DNA of 64,000 bases, taken from the NCBI GenBank assembly GCA_902651635.1, contig CACRSC010000001.1:275272-339271 (forward strand), in the 5' to 3' direction. The translations under genes and the position numbers were made by a program. The DNA is from Mastigamoeba balamuthi (taxonomy: Eukaryota; Evosea; Mastigamoebida; Mastigamoebidae). Positions 45,487 to 55,016 of this stretch are shown here, in pieces. Positions within the stretch are counted from its first letter, which is position 1, and each line of letters opens with the position of its first letter. A model generated the notes under the pieces. The model saw only the letters and a program-made list of their open reading frames with translations. It was not told where the DNA came from and ran no database searches.

Positions 45487-45817
45487 ATGTCCGCGGACGT
45501 GAAGAGCCCCAGGGGAGGATGCACGGTGGACGTCGACATCGGCAGGTCTCCGTGCAAGTGCGGCGACATGCCGGCGTCGGTGAAGGCGAGGCTCGAGGCC
45601 GAGGGCAACCACTCGGCGAGGAGTGCCGAGGAGCTCGAGAGGGAGCTCGCCAGCGCCGACGCCCGCCACAAGGCAGAGCTCGACAAGAAGGTATCTCTCC
45701 GCCCACTCCTCCTCTCCGCGACCCAGCCAACTTCTCTCCGTGGCACCCACAATCTCTTCGCTGCAATGCAAATAGAGGAGCGCTGCTGCGGCATCGGCGA
45801 CTCCCAAGAGGAAGTAA
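45487..45817 (+). CDS. Small helical protein, possibly stathmin-like
   Basis: Two exons, 45487-45690 and 45776-45817, encode 81 residues. The intron (GTATCT...AATAG) splices LDKK to RSAAAASATPKRK and a TAA stop, giving a basic tail. Reading through without splicing would give a 137-residue alternative. A helical stretch, SAEELERELASADARHKAEL, resembles stathmin-type tubulin-binding helices only loosely. Two cysteines sit in SPCKCGDM. No firm family assignment. Confidence 0.5.
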
Positions 45818-46371
45818 GCCGGATGACAACGGAAATCCTCGGCGCCCTCCTCGGCCAGTGTGAAGAAGCCCCCGATCCCCCAACGCCTGAGTTGAAATAA
45901 AGAAGAGGAATTGGCTCTGCCTCGTCAACGCTGTCTGGCGAATTCAGTTTTAATTTCGATGGCGCGGCGGCGATGCGTCATGCAGTGCTATCGCAGGACC
46001 TCGCTATCCAGGGTTCCTCCATCCGGCCATGTCATCCCGCCGCTCCTACCAGCTTCTGCTGCTCGGGGTCAGGGACCGTCTCTCCCTTCGCCCGAGCCAG
46101 CCCTGCAAAACACCACGGAGATTTCTCCGATTGGGCCGAATGATGCGCTCGCGTCATTCCCCGCCGTCCGGGGCTGTGTGCGGCATCCTGCCTCGGCGCC
46201 CACGCGCGAGGAGAGAGGCGGAGAGGGCTTGAGAGCGAGCCGCCCTCGCGCCCTTTTCTTCGGGCGGGTTCCCCGGAGTGGCAAAGGAAAACCGCCTGAA
46301 ATTCATTGGTGCCACAAGAAAACCCGAGCGTACGGGTGGTGCGCACCCGCCCATAAATCGCCATACATCTG
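45818..46371. other. Convergent intergenic region
   Basis: 554 bp between the stop codons of two convergent genes, with AATAAA at about 45897. Short open frames on both strands lack any conserved feature. No gene recognised. Confidence 0.5.
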
Positions 46372-47262
46372 TTATACGCGTGTTCCCATCCGCAAGGCCA
46401 ACACCGCCGCGGCTAGCGCAGGAACGAGGCCTCGCCCGGCACTTCGGGCACACTGATTCCCGGCAGTGACCGTGTACTCGCCGCCGGCGTACACGTCGAT
46501 GCGGGCGGCGTACCACCAGAGGTCCGGCTCGCTGCACTGCGGGGAGGAGAACTCCCACGAGCCGCTCTCGGTGCCGAGGAGGTCGGTCGCCCGGATGGCA
46601 ACGGTGCCGTCGCCCTGCTGAAAGGTGCCGTATTCGTTCCACGCGTACTGGAACAAGACGTAGACGTGGTACGTCCCAGCAGCAGCAGCCTTCGACGACT
46701 TGCCAATCGCGATGACGGGTGTGCCGCTGTCGCTCCCTGACAAACTGACGGGCCCGGCTCCGCACCGAGGGCTTCTCCAGCTGAGGGGCTCCTGTCAGAG
46801 GGTTGTGGGGATGCCTCGGGCAACTCACTACACTTTGCAGGAGGCGTTGTGGCCATGCGAGTTGAGTGCCCTGGACCACACGAAGAGCGTCAGGGTTCCG
46901 GAGCACGAGTCCGACTGCGAGAGCGTCACGTTGAGCCACTGCGGCAGCACAGCGTCCATCGGCAGCGTCACGTTGGCGTCGGTGGCCCCGACGGTGAACG
47001 TGACTGTGCTGTTGCGGAACCCACTGGCTGACCCGTTGAGCGAGCAGTGGCCCGGCGGTGCGTCTTCGAGGACGAACGCGCCTCCAGCCGCGCTGACCGA
47101 GTGCAGAGTCGCTGTGGTCCCGTTGCCACAGTCGCAGGAAGCAACCAGCTCGACTCCGGAAACACCCGCGCCGCTAGTACGATTGACTGCGATGCCTTGT
47201 ATTCGCACCGCTGCCGTCCCCGTCGCCAGTAGTGCGAGGAGTAGCCACCGCAGAGGACACAT
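46372..47262 (-). CDS. Secreted or GPI-anchored beta-rich protein, unknown function
   Basis: Two exons, 46832-47262 and 46372-46744, about 267 residues. The intron is 87 nt with matching phase 2. A signal peptide is clear (MCPLRWLLLALLATGTAA). The mature part has several N-x-S/T sequons (NRTSG, GNGTT, LNGSAS, FRNST, LNVTLS) and paired cysteines. The first half resembles a carboxypeptidase-regulatory/Ig-like beta sandwich (GVSGVELVASCDCGNG..VSAAGGAFVLED). The second half has WEFSSPQCSEPDLWW. A C-terminal hydrophobic stretch (GLVPALAAAVLAL) suggests GPI attachment or a TM anchor. Surface location is inferred; function unknown. Confidence 0.68.
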
Positions 47263-47427
47263 CCCTGGGGCTCTATTTTTGTCCCAATAAGCAGATTTCT
47301 CAATTATGATCGATCGATCGGACAAATATCGCTCGCGGCGGGAGATCAAAGATACACAGAGCAGTGTACCAGTTTACCGCTCGCACCGCACAGCCCCGCC
47401 GCTGGTAGCTGTCCTCCCCCCACCCAG

Positions 47428-49095
47428 ATGGCGCTGACCAGGACCGCGTGGCTGTTCTTCCGGGAGAACTGGGTGCCGTGGGTCATCCTCTGCGCGCTCG
47501 CCCTGCTGGGCGTCGTCTTCGGCCCGGCCGTCAGGGCCCCGCCGCCCCAGGAGCGCCCCGAGCGCGGCCTCCCCCTCTTCTCCGTCCCCGATAACAAGTA
47601 CTGTCCCGTCGTCGACGCCGTCTACCTGTGCGCCAACGCCCCTCCCCCCCTCCCCCTCCCACCCAGCCCAGCCCCTTGGCCTCGCAGGGCCTCCGCTGAC
47701 GCGTCCGCTGTCGATTCACAGGTGGGTCAACGGCACTGACCCCCAAGTGCAGAGCGAGATCGCCCGGGTCACCGGAAAGCCCTACGTCGAGAGCGGCCGC
47801 CTCCGGGACATACCGTGCACACCCCCGCCACTGCCGTTAACCCCATCGGGAGTGCTGACCGCTCTCTGGGGGCCCCCAACGCGTGGGCATACACACGCGC
47901 AGGACACTGAAGTACTCGATGAGGGCGCTGGACACGTTCGCGCCGTGGGTGAGGAGGGTGGTGCTGGTGACCAACGGGCAGAAGCCGACGTGGCTGGACG
48001 AGAGCAACCCGCGGGTGAGGGTCGTGGCGCACAGGGAGATCTTCGAGGACCCCGAGAGCCTGCCGACGTTCAACTCCAACGCCATCGAGGCGATGCTGGC
48101 GAACCTCAAGGACATCGCGCCCTGCTGGTTCTACCTCAACGACGACTTCTTCTTCGGCCGCAACGTCAGGCTCACAGAGTACCTCGAGCTCGACACTGGC
48201 AGGCAGAAGGTCCGCTGCAGCCGTTCCCCCCAAAGCAACTGACAGGTGTGCTGTCTGTGCGCAGCTCGCGTTCGACTCGTGGTCTGCGCCCGAGGAGGAG
48301 CACATGAAGAAGAACATTTGGCACAGGAGTGTGGCGCATAGCAACACTGTCATCAACAGGTACCCTCGTCTGCTGTGGTGGCCTCCCTCTCCCCGCCTCT
48401 GCTGATGCCGAGCGGGGTATCGCAGTTACTACCACCCCAACGCGACGCGCGTCGTGAAGCACAACTACGAGGCACACAACATCAGGCTGATCCAGAAGCG
48501 CATCACCGACGCCATGTACCAGCGCTGGAAGCCCGAGTGGCTCAGGACAGCGACGAACAAGTTCCGCGAGGAGGACGACATGGCGTTCCCGTTCACGTAC
48601 AACAACGTCGCGCTCGAGGAGTTTGGGGGGTACAGCTCGGCCAACCACGCGGGCAACACGAACATGTATGGGTCGTTCACGCTGGACAAGGCCGCGAACC
48701 TCAACGTGTACAAGCGCTTCCGCGGCAAGAAGCCGCTCTCGTTCTGCCTCAACGACGGCGCCGGCGTCATCACGACCGACGAGCAGCAGAGGCAGTACGA
48801 AGAGGCCGTCGGGGAGCTCGTGAGCTTCTTCGAGGAGTGGTTCCCTTACCCCTCGTCGCTCGAGAAGGTCAAGCCCGGGACGCGCACCATCCCGCTGACC
48901 TACAGCGAGCGCCTGCGGCTCGTGACGGGCCGGAGCGGGCAGGCGCAGGCGTCGACGTTCGCTAACTTCCTCACGGCCGTGTGGATCGTTGCGATGCTGG
49001 TCGTCGTCGTGTCACTCATGCTGCGCGCAGTCAAGGCAGCGCGCCACAAGACGATGTTCGGTGCGCTGGGTGCCGAGCGTGACCTCGAGGTCTGA
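47428..49095 (+). CDS. Stealth-family / GlcNAc-1-phosphotransferase (GNPTAB-like) membrane enzyme
   Basis: Five exons, 47428-47627, 47722-47814, 47903-48209, 48265-48359 and 48426-49095, encode 454 residues. A type II-like TM helix (WVPWVILCALALLGVVFG) is followed by the Stealth conserved regions. CR1 is DAVYLWVNGTDP (formed across an intron). CR2 includes LKYSMRALDTFAPWVRRVVL, VTNGQKPTWL, LPTFNSNAIEAML and FYLNDDFFFGR. CR3/CR4 follow with HNYEAHNIRL and the region around EEDDMAFPFTYNN. A second TM helix lies near the C terminus (FLTAVWIVAMLVVVVSLML). The family transfers sugar-1-phosphate to glycans; GNPTAB makes the mannose-6-phosphate tag on lysosomal enzymes. The insert domains of GNPTAB (Notch, DMAP) are absent. 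A Golgi location is inferred. Confidence 0.88.
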
Positions 49096-49235
49096 GGCGT
49101 GTGTGTGTCTTCCTCCACCGCAAACCGCGATTACAGGGCGAGTGCATCTCTTCACATTTGTTCGAAATGAACCCGGTGTCAAGTGTCTCGATTGCGCGCC
49201 ATCTACAGTGTTTTTGTACGTGTTTTGCGGTATCA

Positions 49236-51299
49236 TCAGCGGTCGAGCGCACGCGGGGCCTCGTCGACGCGAGCAGGGTCCTTGCTGCTGGGCTTCGTCG
49301 TGTCGTCCGTGCTCACTTTTGCCTTGGCGAACGACTGGCGGCGCAGATCGAGCTCCGTTATACAGCGGTCAGTCGCTTCGACCCATGCCAGTGTGTCGCC
49401 ATCATCCCGAGAAGGTGCGCAGAGGACGTAGGCACTCCTCTCTGTCTCAGCAAGCCTGCCAACGAGCACCCAGGTCTGGAGGTCGCTGGGCAGCCTGTAT
49501 GTCGCCGACTTGGCCCCGCTGAGCTTGAGGAGTTCCACGACCTTGCGCTGTCCACGAGAGTTCACGTTCGCTTTGGAGAGCAGGATGACGTCGTTGAAGA
49601 GGTACACGTGCAGTTCGTGCTCGTGCTTCTCCTGGGGGTCGAGCTGAAGAACAGTGCCCTCTTTGATGAACCTCCTGCTCGGAGACCCTATCAACGGCTG
49701 GGGGGTGTGTGTCAGACTAAAGGTTCAAACACCGAGATACTGAGCATACTTCGGAGAGACCGGTGACCTGGTTCTGGATCACGTTCACCATCGCCACGCT
49801 CTCTGCTTCGCTCTTCCGCTGATTGATTAAGCTCGCCAGTGCAGATATCTGTTGTCTGCAGATCAGACAAGCTGGTGATGAAGACCCCGCACCTTTTCCA
49901 CGGACGACTCAAGAAGGGGGAGAGCGGGGTCACCGTTCTCCGTGTTCTTGATAAGCTCCTTCAGCATCAGGACATAACGCTGTAATTGAGTTAGGAAAGG
50001 TGCAATTCGATGAGCGAACGGGAATACGTTGCACTGGCATGATGAGCAACGATTCCAAGTTCAGGCCAGTACAACGGGAGTCTGCTTCTGCTTTCTGGGC
50101 ACAGATTGTTAGTATTAGGGCTGCACGGAAAACAAAGAGATTTATGCGCATGCCTTCAGGAACTTGAGAAAGCTCGCGTCGCCCTTGAGCGCTTGGACCT
50201 TCTGCAGAGACGTCTCGTATTTGTTGATGTACGACGAGTACGTCTTGAGGTAATGCGAGAGCTGGTTGCTGAAGAGGTCGGCAATCGCCTTGGCATCCTT
50301 TGCCTTCTGCAGCGACTCGAGCATCAGCGTGTTGTAATTGCGTATGACCTCGATGTCGCCGAAGATTGTCTTGACGTCCGTCGGGGACGCAACAGTCGCC
50401 TTCCTCAGCGGCTCCAAGAACACCTAATCCCGGGGTATCAGAGGTGCTTGATGCAGGCACGGAAGGTTCGCGGGCACCTGGATTATCACGTTGAGCTTGT
50501 CGACGTATGTCTTCTCGGTGGACGAGATCTCGGCGATGACCCGAGCGCGCTTCTGGTTGGCTGCGCGGTCCTTGTTGTGCTTGGGCATCCTGAGTGTGAC
50601 CTTCTTCAGCAGCTCCGGGAGCATCACCTCCATTCGCGAGTCGTGCCCCGGTCTTGTCATCATCCTGCTCTGCGGACGCGCGGCTGCTGGGGCCTCCTGT
50701 GTGGGCTTTGCCATCGGCCTCTGGCCCGCTGCTGCTGCGGCCAGCTGCGCTGCTAGTTGCTTGCGGAAGGGGTTGGCGTTCTCCCTCTCGAGCGATGTCC
50801 TTGGCGGTGGAGTCTTTGCCACGGGATCCACAGGTTCTGCATGGTTGCTGGGGACCACGGCGGCAGGTACAGGCTGCGGCTGCGTTCTGAGCACCGGAGC
50901 TGAGGCTTGCCGGGTCAGAACCATGGTCTGCGGAACCACCGCCGCCTGAACGACTGTCGAAGCAGCCCTGACCGCGTGGGCAGGCCTGGGCGGAAGAACT
51001 CTGTCTGCGCTGACTGGAGGAACGGCCTGAGGCGCGACAGGGGACGGCGATGGTGCAGCAGCGGGTGCGGGAGTCGCGGGCACAGCGACGGCAGTGCGAG
51101 AGGGCAACGGCGGTGGCCTTCTGGCGACGCTCTTTTGCTGGGAATGCGCGGTCTGGGGTTTGTGATCGCTTAGGCAAACTGCGCCGGCGGTGGCGAGAGC
51201 TGTGAGGAACAGCGACTTCTCGGCCGAGATGCCGAGGAACAGGAGCAGCACGAAGATGCCTACGGCGACGCTTGCCGCCTGCTGAGCAGTGAGGACCAT
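49236..51299 (-). CDS. Membrane-anchored RhoGEF (DH-PH)
   Basis: Six exons (minus) 50478-51299, 50154-50423, 50020-50094, 49893-49979, 49750-49818 and 49236-49697, 594 residues. The N terminus has a hydrophobic hairpin-like segment (AASVAVGIFVLLLFLGISAEKSLFLTALATAGAV), then a ~180-residue Pro/Ala-rich linker. The DH domain begins IAEISSTEKTYVDKLNVIIQ and includes VFLEPLRKA, FSNQLSHYLKTYSSYI and, after splicing, LLIMPVQRIPRYVLMLKELI, the signature exchange helix. The PH domain has FIKEGTVLQL, HVYLFNDVILLSKA and a C-terminal helix. It exchanges GDP for GTP on Rho-family GTPases. The intron 50095-50153 uses a GC donor (AAG|GCATGC). A permanent membrane anchor is an unusual feature. Confidence 0.87.
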
Positions 51300-51443
51300 G
51301 GCGCGAGGTTCCCAGCGTCTATCGAGTGTTTTGAGATTTAAAACTGAGAAACACAGTTTCAACCGCCAAGTACACAGTTACACTGGCGGTTTGGCCGCTC
51401 TCTGCACACGACTTCTCTGCTGTGTTCGTATCAGTCTTCCTTG

Positions 51444-52355
51444 CTACTTCGCCAGGAAGCCGCTGGAGCGAAGCCATTGCTCTGCGACGCTCGGCCACGC
51501 TGAGACCATGTGGCTGCTGGGCCGCAGGCCGTACCCGTGGCCTCCGTCGGGCCCGATGAACGTGCTGGCCTTCACCCCGAGCCTCTTGAGCATCAGCGCG
51601 TACCCGATGGCGCACTCGGCGTGGTACCCGTCGTCCATCGCCTGCATCGTCCACGCGGGCGGCGGCATCGTGCTGCCCGCGGGGCACACGGCCTCCTTGT
51701 CAAGCGCGTACGCGTCCCCGTCGGGCGCGATGTACGCCGGGTACGCCAGCATCGTGAAGTCCAGCGCGCAGCTCAGGTCGTCGGCCGCGTCAACGCGGGC
51801 GTACGTGCGCGCCTCCATGTGCGCCGCCAGCGTTGCCGTCAGGTGCCCGCCGGCGCTGAACCCGATCTGCCCGACGAGCGCCCGCTCGCTGAGCCCCCAC
51901 GACGCCAGCCGCGACCGCACGATGCCGACGGCCCTCTGCGCGTCCTCGAGCGGCGCCGTCCACATGGCCCCGCGCGCCGGGCGCCTGGGGACGCGGTACT
52001 TGAGGACTCCCGCGGAGACGCCGAGGGAGCCCAGCCAGGCGCAGATCTCGGTGCCCTCCTTGTCGGCGCTCAGCAGGTTGTAGGCGCCGCCGGGGGCGAC
52101 GACGACGAAGACGCCGCGGAGCACGGCGACGCCCGGAGGGGGCGGGTAGAGCAGCAGCGAGGGCGCGGTGACGTTGGTGACGTGCCACGAGTCGGTGGTG
52201 TAGGACCAGTCCTCGGGGCCGACGTCGCCGGCCTCGCCCGGGGCGCCGGAGGGCCAGAGGACGATCTCCTCGGCCGGCTTGGGGAAGGGGGTGGGCTCGG
52301 AGGCCATGCACGAGGACAGCACCGCCAGGACCAACAACGGAACAACGCGGTTCAT
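51444..52355 (-). CDS. Secreted alpha/beta-hydrolase, esterase/acetylxylan-esterase-like
   Basis: Single exon of 303 residues with a signal peptide (VVPLLVLAVLSSCMAS). The oxyanion and nucleophile elbows are typical of the esterase family near BD-FAE/xylan esterases: VVVAPGGAYNLLSADKEGTE with AWLGSLGVSAGVLKYRVP, then QIGFSAGGHLTATLAAH (GFSAGG nucleophile Ser). An acid/His region follows with GPDGGHGYGLR near the C terminus, the likely catalytic His. The protein is intronless in an intron-rich region and its closest relatives in my memory are bacterial, so horizontal acquisition is plausible. It probably hydrolyses acyl esters outside the cell or in a phagosome. An upstream in-frame ATG at 52472 would bury the signal peptide, so 52355 is preferred. 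Confidence 0.82.
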   Translation of the reverse strand: MNRVVPLLVLAVLSSCMASEPTPFPKPAEEIVLWPSGAPGEAGDVGPEDWSYTTDSWHVTNVTAPSLLLYPPPPGVAVLRGVFVVVAPGGAYNLLSADKEGTEICAWLGSLGVSAGVLKYRVPRRPARGAMWTAPLEDAQRAVGIVRSRLASWGLSERALVGQIGFSAGGHLTATLAAHMEARTYARVDAADDLSCALDFTMLAYPAYIAPDGDAYALDKEAVCPAGSTMPPPAWTMQAMDDGYHAECAIGYALMLKRLGVKASTFIGPDGGHGYGLRPSSHMVSAWPSVAEQWLRSSGFLAK

Positions 52356-52737
52356 CCGACAACGGAAACCGCGCGTACGGATCTTCCGCGATTCCCCGGG
52401 ATCTCTCGGAGAACATCCCCGCTGAATTCTCCCACCATGCTCTGTCTCCACTATGGGAGTACAGCAACACACATCACAGGACAGAGTGTAGCCAAGCTAC
52501 TGGTAGGCAGATAAATTGATTGCATCATACTACCAATTCTGTTGATTTTGAATTATCCATCCTCCTGGTAAGAGGCATCTGATGGCGAACTGAATTTCGG
52601 AACAGGCTTATTCGAGAAGAGAGGAGAGTATTCCTGGTGGGTCAGCAAGGATCGAATACTGACGGAATCTTTTCTGTGAATGACATCATAGAAAAGATAT
52701 CTTCCAAGTTATCTTCATCGGCAGACAGCAGCGCGAG
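52356..52737. promoter_or_regulatory. Divergent intergenic region
   Basis: 382 bp, AT-rich around 52510-52580, between two divergent genes (esterase minus, RPF2 plus). Presumed promoters; no gene recognised. Confidence 0.4.
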
Positions 52738-53700
52738 ATGACGGGCAGGCCGCGGTGGAGCAAGTCCAAGCAGGAGAAGAAGAAGCGGGACAAGGAGCCC
52801 AAGGTGATCGAGAACCCCAAGCGGGCTCTGGTCATGTACGGGCGCCACTCGAGCGAGGTCGTGCGCGCGTTCGTCTCGGACGTGGTGGCGATGAAGAAGC
52901 CCCAGGTCGTCAAGTTCACCGAGAACAACCCCGTGCTGCCCTTCGACGACGAGACGCCCATCGAGACGCACTGCGAGCGCCGCGACTGCGGCCTCTTCCT
53001 CTTCGCCTCGCACCAGAAGAAGCGCCCCAACAACGTCGTCGTGGGCCGCACGTTTGACCACCACGTGCTCGACATGGCCGAGTTCGGCGTCGAGCGCTAC
53101 CTCTCGGCCTCGTGCTTCGCCGGGGCCCCGGGCGTCGAGCCGCTGGCCATCGGCGAGAAGCCCTGCTTCGCCTTCTCGGGCCCCGAGTTCGAGACGGACC
53201 CCGACTACGTCAAGGTCAAGAGCCTCTTCCTCGACTTCTTCCGCGGCTCGCAGCCCGAGTCGATCGCGCTCGTCGGCGTCCGCCACGTCATCCACCTCGC
53301 CGCGCTGCCCGACCGCCGCGTGGCGATGAGCGTCTTCACCATCCTGCTCAAGAAGAGCGGCTCCAAGATCCCCAGGGTCGAGGTCGCCGAGACGGGCCCG
53401 CGCGCCGAGCTGCAGCTCAGGCGCACGCGCTGGGCCAGCGACGACCTCGAGCGCGAGTCGCTGCGCGTGCCGCAGAGCCAGCGCGGCGCCGCCAAGAAGA
53501 AGAACGTCAACACCAAGGCCGCCGAGGGCACCGTCGGCGTCGTCTACCCCGGGCGCCAGGAGCTCGGCAAGCTCTCGTCGACCGTGCGCCTGCCAAAGGC
53601 CCTGCGCAAGAGGCCGCGCGCGGCCGCCGGCGTCCTGTTCTCCGAGGCGACGGACGCGACGCCCGCCGAGGCTGCCAACAAGAGGCAGCGCGCCGACTGA
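52738..53700 (+). CDS. RPF2: Ribosome production factor 2 homologue (Brix domain)
   Basis: Single exon of 320 residues. The Brix domain is continuous: NPKRALVMYGRHSSEVVRAF, MKKPQVVKFTENNPVLPFDD, LFLFASHQKKRPNNVVVGRT, HHVLDMAEFGVERY, IGEKPCFAFSGPEFE, VKSLFLDFFRGSQPESIALV and MSVFTILLKKSGSKIPRVEV. RPF2 works with RRS1 to place 5S RNP in the pre-60S particle in the nucleolus. The C-terminal ~100 residues are basic with KKKNVNTKAAEGTVGVVYPG and a final KRQRAD, fitting nucleolar localisation. Start codon and length (human ~306) agree. No intron. Confidence 0.95.
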   Translation: MTGRPRWSKSKQEKKKRDKEPKVIENPKRALVMYGRHSSEVVRAFVSDVVAMKKPQVVKFTENNPVLPFDDETPIETHCERRDCGLFLFASHQKKRPNNVVVGRTFDHHVLDMAEFGVERYLSASCFAGAPGVEPLAIGEKPCFAFSGPEFETDPDYVKVKSLFLDFFRGSQPESIALVGVRHVIHLAALPDRRVAMSVFTILLKKSGSKIPRVEVAETGPRAELQLRRTRWASDDLERESLRVPQSQRGAAKKKNVNTKAAEGTVGVVYPGRQELGKLSSTVRLPKALRKRPRAAAGVLFSEATDATPAEAANKRQRAD

Positions 53701-53944
53701 GCCAGCAAACACACACGTCCGCACGCCGGGTACCGGGAAACGCCAGACAAAAAAGCAACCGCAACAGCGTTTATTACTCAACTGCGCCGGACTGGTGCCT
53801 GCTGTGGCGCGGGCTGTGCGGTCTGGTGGCCAGCTCAGTTCGGAATTATCTCGATCACCGATATTTTTGTTGGGTGCATTGCTGGTGTGGGTCCATTAAT
53901 ACAAAAACGCTTTGCTTGGGGAAGTGGAGTCGCTGCTCTCGTCC

Positions 53945-54833
53945 ATGGGTCTCGGCGGCTCCAAGGAGCTCGGAGAGGATCCGGCCAACATCTGCTTCAC
54001 CCCTGCCACCCACGTCCGCGCCCCCGCTTGCCCCCTCTGTCGCCTTTTCCCCCTCCCCTCTCGCGGAGTGCACATAATGGCACCGGGACGCCCAGCCCAC
54101 ACAGCCGTTCCGCGCAAACCCACGCCGCCCCGCTTCCCTGCGACAGCCGCTGTGCGCCAACGACCAGGGCGGGGGCAAGAGGGAGCTGCGGATCGTGTGC
54201 GTCAGCGACACGCACGAGCGCCACGCGGACCTGGCGATACCCGCGGGCGACGTGCTGATCTTCGCGGGCGACTTCAGCAGGCGCTTCGTCGGGTGCAGCG
54301 GCCGCGCGGCCGCGCTGCGGTTCAACGAGTGGCTGGGCACGCTGCCGCACGCGCACAAGATCGTCGTCTGCGGCAACCACGACCTCTACCTCAGCTCGCT
54401 GCCCCGCGGGCGGGCGCGGCAGCTGATGAGCAACTGCACGTACCTCGAGGGCGAGACGGCGCTGGTCGAGGGCGTCAGGATCTACGGGGGCCCGTGGACG
54501 CTGAAGCGCAGCGTGCTGTACAGGGCCAACGCGTTCTCGGTGCCCGGCGAAGAGCTCGAGCGGCGCTGGGCCGAGGCCGCGGCGGGCGAGGGCGCCGACA
54601 TCGTCGTGACGCACAGCCCGCCCAAGAACGTGATGGACTGCACGCGCAGGATGAGGAACGAGGGCAGCCTGTTCCTGCGCAACAGGCTCGTGGCCAGGCT
54701 GCAGCCCAAGCTGCACGTCTTCGGGCACAACCACGACCAGCCCGGCGCCGAGCTCGGCACGTTCGAGACGGGCCGCCAGTGCCTCTTCGTCAACGCGGCC
54801 ATCACGCCGACCATGGTCACGTACTACGTGTAG
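53945..54833 (+). CDS. Metallophosphoesterase of the MPPED/UPF0046 family
   Basis: Two exons, 53945-54013 and 54147-54833, encode 251 residues. The metal-binding motifs are all present: VCVSDTHERH, IFAGDFSRR, IVVCGNHDLYL, VVTHSPPKNV and HVFGHNHDQPG. MPPED also contains the GxRIYGxPW element (VRIYGGPWT) seen here. The fold binds two metals and cleaves phosphodiesters; physiological substrates in the family are unclear. The N terminus MGLGGSKE has a glycine at position 2 and could be myristoylated. The intron donor is GTCCGC. The ATG at 53945 was chosen because splicing from it is phase 0 into PLCANDQGGGKREL. Confidence 0.85.
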
Positions 54834-55016
54834 CTCCTCCTCCTCCTCCTCCAACCTCCCCCCCCCGCTGCGAGGCCCCCAGCGTCTGCGCTCTCCCCAA
54901 GAGGGCACATCACGCCTGCCAAGAGGGCGACAAAATGAAATATCTCAATAATATCGCGATATTTGCCTGCTGGCGGTATCTGTCTACCCCAGTGCTCTCT
55001 GAAAGCAGCGCCATCC

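Noticed and set aside
45691-45900. Unspliced 137-residue version of the small plus-strand protein
   Set aside because: The GTATCT...AATAG intron gives a basic tail and a stop with conserved-looking phase; read-through adds an unremarkable sequence. Cannot be excluded.
52356-52472. Upstream ATG at 52472 for the esterase
   Set aside because: It would place ~40 polar residues before a clean signal peptide.
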